Shown piece after piece: positions 52,125-59,902 of a stretch of 64,000 nucleotides of DNA. Positions within the stretch are counted from its first letter, which is position 1, and the number at the start of each line of letters is the position of its first letter. This stretch comes from Humisphaera borealis. Lineage in GTDB: Bacteria; Planctomycetota; Phycisphaerae; Tepidisphaerales; Tepidisphaeraceae. The notes under the pieces were generated by a model. It worked only from the letters and a program-made list of their open reading frames with translations, made no database searches and was not told the origin of the DNA. The position numbers and the translations under genes are program-made. Location: the NCBI RefSeq assembly GCF_015169395.1, contig NZ_CP063458.1:4774001-4838000 (forward strand). Direction: 5' to 3'.

Positions 52125-55100
52125 ATGACCTCCGCCGAAATCCGCCAGCAGTTCATCGACTTCTTCGTGCAGAAGCACGGACACACGTTCGTTCCGTCGT
52201 CGCCGGTCGTGCCGCACGACGACCCGACGCTGCTGTTCACCAACGCGGGGATGAACCAGTTCAAGCCGCTATTCCTGGGCACCGAGAAGCGCGCCTATAC
52301 GCGGGCGGTCAACACGCAGAAGTGCATTCGCGCCGGCGGCAAGCACAACGACCTCGACGACGTCGGCCGATCCCGCCGGCATCACACGTTCTTCGAGATG
52401 CTCGGCAACTGGTCCTTCGGCGACTACTTCAAGAAAGAAGCGATCGCATGGAGCTGGGAGCTGCTGACCAAGGTCTGGAAGCTCGACCCCACCCGGCTGC
52501 ACGTCACCGTTCACGCCGGCGACGCCAGCATCGGCGTCGAGCGCGACAACGAAGCCGCCGACATCTGGCGGAAGGTCGCCAACTGGGAGCAGTACGGGCA
52601 CAAGTCCGACGACCACATTCACTACGGCAACACGAAGGACAACTTCTGGGAGATGGGAGATACCGGCCCGTGCGGCCCCTGCACCGAAATCTTCGTCGAC
52701 CGCACGCCGGACAAGACCGGCGGCCCGACGGTCCTGAGTGGTGAAGACCCGCGGGTGATGGAGGTCTGGAACAACGTCTTCATCCAGTACAACCGCGCAT
52801 GGAAGACGGGAGGGGAGGCCGCGGTCAAGAGCTTTGATTCGACGCGCAGCGAGCCTCTCCCCGGCGAAGATGCACAGACCTCACGCGATCGTATTCGCGT
52901 GCAGAGTTTCGGGACATCGAACCGAGCCGCCTGGGTCGCTCAGAATTCAACGCTCGACGTGCTGCCCGCGCAGCACGTCGACACCGGCATGGGCCTGGAG
53001 CGCATCATCCAGGTGCTGCAGGGGAAGGACGACAACTACGGCATCGACCTGTTTGACCCGTTCTGGGCGAAGCTGAAGGAACTGAGCGGCATCACCTACG
53101 GCGGGAAGTACCCGAAATCCAACAGCGCCGATCCCGTCGCCGAGGCCGCCGATGCACAGCTACGCCACGACATCGCGTTTCGCGTGATCGCCGATCACAT
53201 CCGGTGCCTGACGTTCGCGCTGACGGATGGCGCGGTGCCTTCGAATGAAGGTCGAGGGTACGTCCTGCGCCGTATCTTGCGCCGAGCCGTCCGCTTCGGC
53301 CGGCAGCAGTTAGAGTTGAAAGAGCCGTTCCTGCACAAGCTGGTGCCGGTGGTGGTGGAGGCGATGGGTGGGGCGTTTCCGGAGTTGAAGAAGGGTACGG
53401 AACGCGTGGTGGAGTTGGTGAAGGATGAGGAGGTTAGCTTTGGGAGGACGCTGGAGAGGGGGATCGCTCTATCGCTCTCTGCTGCTGTAGAAGCATTCAA
53501 GAAACAGTTCGATGAAGAGCATACGAATGTGCAAAGCGAAGAGCGCCTCCACTGCGAGATCGGAGGATTTAGTCATGGCGGCGTTTTGGAATCCGACATC
53601 CAGCGTTGGCGCGACGACGGTACGCTCCCGCTACTTGACGCCACGAGTGTGCGGATCATGCGACTGAAGTTTGATATTGCGGAAACGATCGAAGTAATAC
53701 GCGCTGCCGATTTGAATGGGGCTATCGTCAAGAAGTATTTGAAATCCGCTCCTGTCATTGACGGTCACCGCGTTTTCAAGCTTCATGACACATTTGGCTT
53801 TCCCGTAGACCTCTCTCGCATCATGGCCGAAGAACGCGGCATGTCCGTTGACCTCGCCGGCTACGAGAAGTTGATGGAAGAGGCCCGCGACAAGGCCCGG
53901 TCGGGCGGGAAGGAAGAGGACACGAGCCTCTTCGACCTTCCGCCTGACGTCATCGCAAGTCTTCAGAAGCAGTCGGTTGCGAAGACGGACGACTCGCCCA
54001 AGTATGCGGGGACTCGCACTCGCGCCACTGTGAAGGCGATCTGGAACGGGCGTGAACTTGTCGAGAGCGTCGCCGCTGTCCCCTCCTCCGGTACTCCGGG
54101 GGAGGGCGAGGGTGGGGGTTTTTCGGCGAGCGGCATCACTGCAAACTCGGCGGACAGCGTCGTTGGAAGCAACCCCCACCCTAACCCTCCCCCGGAGTAC
54201 CGGAGGAGGGGACCGGAAGCCGTCGCGGTGATTCTGGATCGCACGCCCTTCTACGCCGAGATGGGCGGGCAGGTGGGCGACGAAGGGACGATGAACGCGC
54301 CGGGCACGTCGTTCGCCGTCACCACCGCTCGCGGCGTGGGTGGCTACGTGCTGCATGTGGGCGAACTCCGCCACGGCGCGATCAAGGTGGGCACAGAGCT
54401 TGAGGTTGCCGTCGACGCCGTCCTCCGTCCGCGGACCGAGCAAAACCACACCACCACCCACATCGCCAACTGGGCGTTGCGTGAAGTCCTCGGCGAAGGC
54501 GTGCAGCAGAAGGGCTCGCTCGTCGACCCCGAAAAACTCCGCTTCGACTTCTCCCACAACAAGGCGATCGCAGACGACGAACTGGGGCGCATCGAGCAGC
54601 TCGTCAACGAATCGATCGTGCGAAAGCTGCCGGTCTACGCCGAGGAAGCGCCGCAGGAGCAGGCGCTCAAGATCAACGGCCTGCGGGCAGTGTTCGGTGA
54701 GAAGTATCCGCCGATGGTCCGCGTCGTTTCGATCGGCGTCCCGGTTGCCGACCTGCTGAGAGACCCGGCCAACGAAAACTGGCGGCAGTTCTCCATCGAG
54801 TTCTGCGGCGGCACGCACCTCAAGTCGTCCGACCAGGCGACGGCGTTTGCCATCACCGCCGAGGAGTCGGTCAGCAAGGGCATCCGCCGAATTGTGGCCC
54901 ACACCGGCGACGCCGCCCGGCAGGTGCAGGCGGCCGACGCCGCGCTGGAGTTGCTCGTCGCCAATGCGACTCGGGCACCGAACGAGTTGCTGTCGGCATC
55001 CCTGCAGGAGATTCAAAAGACGCTCGCCGGGTCACCCGTCAGCCTGCGCGGCAAGCGACGGACGCAGGCGGCGATCGCCGACCTGCAGGCGCGTATCAAG

Positions 55101-55520
55101 ACCTACGAAAAGTCACAGAAGCAGAGCGCGGCGTCGTCGGTCGATGTTTCCGGCATCGCCGAGAAGCTGCTGGCCGCAGCGACGCCCATCGGTCCAGGTA
55201 AGCTCGTCGTCGCCGACGTCCCCGACGCCAGTGCCGAGCAGCTGCTGACCATCACCGACTCGCTCAAGAAGCGCGCCGGGAGCTTTGGCATCCTGCTCGG
55301 CGGCGTCGCCGACGGGAAGGTGTCGTTCGTCGCGATCGTGAGTGACGACGTGATCAAGCTGGGCCTCAAGGCCGGCGACTGGATCCGCGACACGGCGAAG
55401 GTCGCCGGCGGCGGCGGCGGCGGCCGACCCCAGCACGCCCAGGCCGGTGGTAAAGACCCGACCAAGCTCGGCGAAGCACTCGACGTCGCCCGGGCCTTCG
55501 CGGCGAAGTACGCGGGCTGA
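52125..55520 (+). CDS. alaS: Alanyl-tRNA synthetase, enlarged by insertions
   Basis: AlaRS charges tRNA-Ala and edits mischarged Ser/Gly. The catalytic core starts ITSAEIRQQF-like (here MTSAEIRQQFIDFF) and includes FTNAGMNQFKPLF and the editing HxxxH (NHTTTHIANW, near residue 775) with C-G-G-T-H near 893; the C-Ala part follows. The length is 1131 residues against about 875 in most bacteria. The extra comes from segments near residues 231-274, 461-545 and 652-697. The last is a translated inverted repeat (54078-54213), just before ILDRTPFYAEMGGQ. The core residues look intact, so the enzyme is probably active. Confidence 0.95.
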   Translation: MTSAEIRQQFIDFFVQKHGHTFVPSSPVVPHDDPTLLFTNAGMNQFKPLFLGTEKRAYTRAVNTQKCIRAGGKHNDLDDVGRSRRHHTFFEMLGNWSFGDYFKKEAIAWSWELLTKVWKLDPTRLHVTVHAGDASIGVERDNEAADIWRKVANWEQYGHKSDDHIHYGNTKDNFWEMGDTGPCGPCTEIFVDRTPDKTGGPTVLSGEDPRVMEVWNNVFIQYNRAWKTGGEAAVKSFDSTRSEPLPGEDAQTSRDRIRVQSFGTSNRAAWVAQNSTLDVLPAQHVDTGMGLERIIQVLQGKDDNYGIDLFDPFWAKLKELSGITYGGKYPKSNSADPVAEAADAQLRHDIAFRVIADHIRCLTFALTDGAVPSNEGRGYVLRRILRRAVRFGRQQLELKEPFLHKLVPVVVEAMGGAFPELKKGTERVVELVKDEEVSFGRTLERGIALSLSAAVEAFKKQFDEEHTNVQSEERLHCEIGGFSHGGVLESDIQRWRDDGTLPLLDATSVRIMRLKFDIAETIEVIRAADLNGAIVKKYLKSAPVIDGHRVFKLHDTFGFPVDLSRIMAEERGMSVDLAGYEKLMEEARDKARSGGKEEDTSLFDLPPDVIASLQKQSVAKTDDSPKYAGTRTRATVKAIWNGRELVESVAAVPSSGTPGEGEGGGFSASGITANSADSVVGSNPHPNPPPEYRRRGPEAVAVILDRTPFYAEMGGQVGDEGTMNAPGTSFAVTTARGVGGYVLHVGELRHGAIKVGTELEVAVDAVLRPRTEQNHTTTHIANWALREVLGEGVQQKGSLVDPEKLRFDFSHNKAIADDELGRIEQLVNESIVRKLPVYAEEAPQEQALKINGLRAVFGEKYPPMVRVVSIGVPVADLLRDPANENWRQFSIEFCGGTHLKSSDQATAFAITAEESVSKGIRRIVAHTGDAARQVQAADAALELLVANATRAPNELLSASLQEIQKTLAGSPVSLRGKRRTQAAIADLQARIKTYEKSQKQSAASSVDVSGIAEKLLAAATPIGPGKLVVADVPDASAEQLLTITDSLKKRAGSFGILLGGVADGKVSFVAIVSDDVIKLGLKAGDWIRDTAKVAGGGGGGRPQHAQAGGKDPTKLGEALDVARAFAAKYAG
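54078..54213 (+). repeat. Palindromic element inserted in frame within alaS
   Basis: Left arm 54078-54120 and right arm 54171-54213 are inverted copies identical at 41 of 43 positions (starting GTCCCCTCCTCCGGTACTCC). They enclose a 50-bp loop. The reading frame of alaS runs straight through, giving a Pro/Gly/Ser-rich insertion of about 45 residues in the linker before the editing domain's first conserved strand. Confidence 0.92.
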
Positions 55521-55539
55521 GTGGCTCGTCCGTGGAGAT

Positions 55540-55780
55540 CGCTCGAAACGAAGAGAACACGAAGGCGCGAAGGTACGAAGGACGCACGAAGTAGGAAAGA
55601 CCTTGCAGGGTAGTCCACGGAGTTCGTCAGCTCTTCGTTGATGCCTCCAGAAGCCTTGTTTTCTCGACATCAGACAAAGCCCGATGTCGTCCGAAGATCG
55701 CGACCCGCGCGGCTCCTCACGAAGAGTCTTCTTCGTGCTTTCTTCGAGCCTTCGCGCCTTCGTGTTCTCTTGTTCTTCCC
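55540..55780. repeat. CGAAG-type tandem inverted repeat after alaS
   Basis: Five CGAAG-containing units at about 55548-55591 face complementary CTTCG units at about 55724-55780, separated by about 130 bp. The whole 282-bp gap between alaS and the next gene holds nothing else that I can support. Confidence 0.75.
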
Positions 55781-55802
55781 AGACCCAAGACGAACCAAGC
55801 GG

Positions 55803-58247
55803 TCACCGCGGCGGCGTCGCCGGGTTGGTGGCGGGCTTGGCCGTCAGTGAGGGGGCCAGGCGGATGAGGATCATTCGGCGGGGGCCTTCGTCGTCGCGGA
55901 CGACTGCTATCGATCCACCGACGTCGTGGGAACCCAGATGCTGCGGCACGCCGAGGTCGCCGATGGGTTGTCCGTTCGCGGCATCGACGATGGCGTTCCC
56001 GCCGACGAGCCACGCCCGGCCGCCGTTGATGGAGGCCAGTCGGCCGGCGACGGGCGGCGTGCCTTCCTCGGGCGGAGCGTTGCCGACGGCCGGCGGCACC
56101 ATCACCTGCAATCGCCGGACTTCACCAGGCATGACCTTGGCATCGAACTGCTGCCAGAGGATCGCCGCCTGGCCGTTGCGCTCGTACAGAATCGCGAGCT
56201 TTTTCCCATCCTGCGAGAACGCGACACCCGTCGGTGCCGCGGCCCACTGCTTGTCCACGCCGACGATCGGCGTCTTCCGCACCGTGTACGCCAGCACATC
56301 CACGACGGCGAGTTCGGCCTGTGGCTGGCCGTCGGTGCCGAGCGTTTCGCCGACGATGGCAAAGAACCGGCCGTCGGGGCTGGCGGCGCGGTTGGTTGGC
56401 GTCCAGGGGCCGGTCGGAACGTAGTTGTCCCGGCTGATGCCCCGGTTCCTGATATCAAAGACCAGCATCGCGGACCGGTCGCCGTCTTCGCCATGAACCA
56501 GAACGCGCTCGTCGGCGACGAAGCCGACGACCTTTGGCCGAGAGATCGCCTTGATCGGACTGCCGGCGGGCGGGAAGGGAACGCGCTGCGGTGCGGTCAG
56601 CAGGTCGCTGGTGGAAATCAGGTCGACGCCCAGCGTCGGGAACGCGCCGATTCGGGCGACCAGCGTTCCAGAAGGGTGAAGTGCATAGTTGCCGGACAGC
56701 GGGTCGTCACGCTCATCGTGCGGCGCGATGCGGGACGACACGCGGACCATTGTCTGAAGGTTCCAGACTTCCAACGCGTCGGCGTTAAGGCCCTGCGCCG
56801 GCCGAATGAACAGGGCGAACGGCGACGGCGTGATCGGGAACACCACCCGCTCGAACGGCGGCAGGGTCTTGGGGACATCGACCTTCGCCACCAGCGGCGA
56901 AGCCGCAACGACGACGCGGTCGGCGAGCGGATCGCCGGTGGGTTGTGCGGGCGTGGCCGGCGGATTGCCGGGGTTCGCCGGAGTTTCGGGCGCGCCGGGG
57001 GGATCGGATTGTGTCGGGCGGGTGGACGAGGCTCCCTGGCCGAAAAGCCGGCTGGCTGCGAAGGGGTCGGGCAGAATCGAAGCCATCGTCGCCGGCGGAG
57101 GGCTTGGCCGGGTGGCCGGGGGAGTGGCCACGGGGGGCAGCACTGGAGCTGCCTGTGGGACAGGATCGCCGGGCGGGCGTTCCGGTGTTTGCGGCTGCGG
57201 GGGCTGAGGTTCCGGGGGCTGCTCGGTCGGCGTGGGCTCGGTGGTCGCCGGCGGCGGATCGACGCGGGCGATTGTCGGCGTTTTGCCGTCATCAACTGGC
57301 ACCGCGCGGGGCTCCCATGCCAGCCCTGGACCGACCGGGCTGGAGACCAGGTCGGGGGATGGTTTGCCGGAACGAGCGATCGAGCGCGCCGCTTCGTTAA
57401 TGCCAAGCGCTGCCGCGAAGCAGACTGCTACGCCAACAAGAAACGCCGCCCCGGCCGCGGTGAGACTGATCGGCGATTCTTCGGGGGTCGGCCGGTACAG
57501 AAGCCACGCGAGGCCGACCGCGACGATGAGCGTGACCAGTACCGCGGGGATCGCACCCGCCGGGCTGCCGACGAGCATCCAGAGGATCAGCAGCAGGGCA
57601 TAGGGAAACAGGGTCGCAGCTGCGACCCGCTTTGCCGGCGACGGCGGACGGTTGAACCGCGCCCATCGGCACCCCAGCGACATGCCCAGCCAGCCCAGCG
57701 GAAAGAACACCAGACCGAATCCGGCGATCGCCAGGAACAGCCGAAGGGCAATCGCCCAGCCGGCACCAGACTCATTCCCTAGGGAGATTTGGAGGAGCAA
57801 CCAGACGACACTGACGCCGATCAGCAGCGGGGGTAGCCAGCGGTCCAGCAGGTAGGCGTAGGGAAAGTTGTGGATGTAGTTGAGCCGTGCGGCGGGCTGA
57901 TAGCTTTGGAACGCGTGCGTGAAGACGGCGTCGCTGTCGCCCTGGCCGGTCAGCACCGGGGCGTCGAGCGGATTGACGCTCTCGGTTCCGCCTCGGGCCG
58001 TCGCCGGGGGGATGCGAAAGGCATCGGCGGCGGGACCGGCAAGTTTGCCTGCGGGGCTGGCGGCATTCACGCCGGCGGGGAGATCCTGCCGTGCGGCCGG
58101 CCGGCTATCGGTTGCGACAGCCGCGGCCGGGCCGCTGGTCAGTGCGAAGACGCTCCCGCAATCACGGCAGCGCACCCGGCGACCGGCCATGGCGTCAGCC
58201 GCGCGGTAGGGCTTGCGACAATTGGGACAGTTCGTCTGGATCGCCAT
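55803..58247 (-). CDS. MJ0042-type zinc-ribbon, membrane and beta-propeller-like protein
   Basis: The 814-residue protein starts MAIQTNCPNCRKPYRAADAM with C-P-x-C ... C-R-D-C, a zinc-ribbon of the MJ0042 kind. Four to five membrane helices then lie at roughly residues 140-300 (LLIGVSVVWLLLQISLG; ALRLFLAIAGFGLVFFPLG). A long Pro/Thr/Pro-rich spacer (about 330-460) leads to a C-terminal domain of beta strands (ILYERNGQAAILWQQF; AVVDVLAYTVRKTPIVG) with WD40/YVTN-like repeats. The ATG at 58247 follows GGGGGGAAG. Function unknown; the layout is common in planctomycetes. Confidence 0.72.
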   Translation of the reverse strand: MAIQTNCPNCRKPYRAADAMAGRRVRCRDCGSVFALTSGPAAAVATDSRPAARQDLPAGVNAASPAGKLAGPAADAFRIPPATARGGTESVNPLDAPVLTGQGDSDAVFTHAFQSYQPAARLNYIHNFPYAYLLDRWLPPLLIGVSVVWLLLQISLGNESGAGWAIALRLFLAIAGFGLVFFPLGWLGMSLGCRWARFNRPPSPAKRVAAATLFPYALLLILWMLVGSPAGAIPAVLVTLIVAVGLAWLLYRPTPEESPISLTAAGAAFLVGVAVCFAAALGINEAARSIARSGKPSPDLVSSPVGPGLAWEPRAVPVDDGKTPTIARVDPPPATTEPTPTEQPPEPQPPQPQTPERPPGDPVPQAAPVLPPVATPPATRPSPPPATMASILPDPFAASRLFGQGASSTRPTQSDPPGAPETPANPGNPPATPAQPTGDPLADRVVVAASPLVAKVDVPKTLPPFERVVFPITPSPFALFIRPAQGLNADALEVWNLQTMVRVSSRIAPHDERDDPLSGNYALHPSGTLVARIGAFPTLGVDLISTSDLLTAPQRVPFPPAGSPIKAISRPKVVGFVADERVLVHGEDGDRSAMLVFDIRNRGISRDNYVPTGPWTPTNRAASPDGRFFAIVGETLGTDGQPQAELAVVDVLAYTVRKTPIVGVDKQWAAAPTGVAFSQDGKKLAILYERNGQAAILWQQFDAKVMPGEVRRLQVMVPPAVGNAPPEEGTPPVAGRLASINGGRAWLVGGNAIVDAANGQPIGDLGVPQHLGSHDVGGSIAVVRDDEGPRRMILIRLAPSLTAKPATNPATPPR

Positions 58248-58312
58248 CTTCCCCCCATTATGGCCGTCCGTTAGATTGGTGAAAGGATGAAACGGCCACA
58301 ATTAGTGACACG

Positions 58313-59722
58313 TTACTGAAACGTTCCCACGGACTTGCCGTCGGCCGTCCAGACCCGCAGCACGCCGTCCTGCCCGCCGGCCACGATCAGCTTTCCGTCG
58401 GCGGATGCCGCGACGGCGTGCATGAACTCGGTCGCACCGCTGAGGGTTTTGGACTTGCTTCCGTCGCTCTTGAACGTTTCTACCCTGGCGTCGCCGGTAC
58501 AGGCGACGAAGTCGTCTCCGGCGCGGTGGATGCTGGTGGCTTCCTTGTCGAATGTGGGCGAGGTCTTTTTGCGATCGCCGGAGGCGACATCCCAGAACCG
58601 AATGGCATTGTCGGCGCCGGAACTGACGATGGTCTTGCCGTCCTTGCTGATCGCGACGCCCAGCACGTGATGTGTGTGTCCCTCGAAGCTGCGGGCGACC
58701 TTGCCGCCGGGCAGGTCGATCAGACGAACGAACTTGTCGGCCGAGCCGGTGACGATCTGCTTGCCGTCGGCGGAGAAGCAGATCGCCTGGATGGTGTCGG
58801 AGTGGAGTTCGTCGAGCGACTTCTCGATCTTTCCGTCAGCGATCGAGTAAAGGGAAAGCTGGCCGCCGCGCGTGGGTGCGCCGCCGGCGATGGCGAGGGT
58901 CTTGTCATCGGGGCTGAAGTCCAGTGCCAAAACACGGTCGGCGAGAGGGGATTGGCCGTCGCCGGTGCCGATGGTTTTGTCGAGCGCCCAGTCGGTCGCC
59001 TCAGAGTCCTTCGCCGGCTTCCAGAGTTTGACTTCGCGGTAGCTGCCGGACGCGAGCAGCTTGCCGTCGGCGGTGAAGGCAAGCGATTGCACGAGATCGC
59101 GATGGGCGGCGGGGCGGGTGGCGTCGGACTTCAGGGCGGGGTCGGCGATGCGGCCGATGAGCTTGCCGGCCTTGAGGTCGTACAAATCGATCCCCACGCC
59201 ACGGCCGGCGGCGGCAAGGCGGCCGTCGGGCGTGACCGCGACGGCGAGGATCGGCTGAATGCTCGGCGCGACCTGCCGCCAGGCGATCGGACCGGCGCCT
59301 TTCACTTCACCTTTGGCGCCCTGGCTGATCCAGAGCGCCATCAGGCCGAGTTGTTCGCTGGTGAGGTTCGGGGCCTTCACCTTGTTCCCCGGCGGGGGCA
59401 TCGCCTCGATGTCTTTGTCGCTGTGGGCCGCCGACTTGAGCAGCATGCTTTCGGCAGGCTTGCCCGGGACAACCGCCGGCCCGCTGTCGCCGCCCTTAAG
59501 GATGTCGGCCGGTGTTTCCATCACCAGGCCGGCCTTGGGCTTGGTCTTGTTGTGGCACGCCAGGCAGGAGTTGTTCAGGATCGGCAGGAGCTCTTTTTCG
59601 AAGTCGACGGTGGAAGTGCGATCAAGCTTGGCAACCGGAATGGGTTGGTCGGCGGCGGGGCAGGGCACCGTTCCGATAAGCGAGGCGAATCCGACGATCA
59701 GCAGTGCTCTATAACGTGCCAT
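58313..59722 (-). CDS. WD40-repeat protein with planctomycete cytochrome c domain
   Basis: From the ATG at 59722 there is a signal peptide (MARYRALLIVGFASLIGTVP), then a PSCyt1-type domain with heme motif CLACHNKTKPKAGLVMETPA and MPPPGNKVKAP. About seven WD40-like repeats (DGKTIVSSGADNAIRFWDVA; ADGKQIVTGSADKFVRLIDL) follow. About 469 residues. Exported; probably carries heme and binds partners by its propeller. It follows the PPC and DUF1549 genes on the same strand, a set common in planctomycetes. Confidence 0.87.
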   Translation of the reverse strand: MARYRALLIVGFASLIGTVPCPAADQPIPVAKLDRTSTVDFEKELLPILNNSCLACHNKTKPKAGLVMETPADILKGGDSGPAVVPGKPAESMLLKSAAHSDKDIEAMPPPGNKVKAPNLTSEQLGLMALWISQGAKGEVKGAGPIAWRQVAPSIQPILAVAVTPDGRLAAAGRGVGIDLYDLKAGKLIGRIADPALKSDATRPAAHRDLVQSLAFTADGKLLASGSYREVKLWKPAKDSEATDWALDKTIGTGDGQSPLADRVLALDFSPDDKTLAIAGGAPTRGGQLSLYSIADGKIEKSLDELHSDTIQAICFSADGKQIVTGSADKFVRLIDLPGGKVARSFEGHTHHVLGVAISKDGKTIVSSGADNAIRFWDVASGDRKKTSPTFDKEATSIHRAGDDFVACTGDARVETFKSDGSKSKTLSGATEFMHAVAASADGKLIVAGGQDGVLRVWTADGKSVGTFQ

Positions 59723-59741
59723 GGTGTGTTCCAACTGCTTG

Positions 59742-59902
59742 GCTGTCCGTGACACGGGTTTCCAACCCGTGCAAGGTGCGTCGGCGTCGAGTTGTGTCAA
59801 TCCTCAAATGGGCGGTCAAGACCCAGACAGGTTGCCGAGGATTTGAAGCTGCCGCCCTTCGGGTGCAGCTCGCACGGGTTGGAAACCCGTGTCACGGACA
59901 GC
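59742..59902. repeat. 31-bp perfect inverted repeat before the WD40/cytochrome gene
   Basis: 59742-59772 and 59872-59902 are perfect 31-bp inverted copies (GCTGTCCGTGACACGGGTTT...). Each arm also holds its own CACGGGTT...AACCCGTG palindrome. The right arm touches the stop codon (59902-59904) of the PPC gene. Confidence 0.93.
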
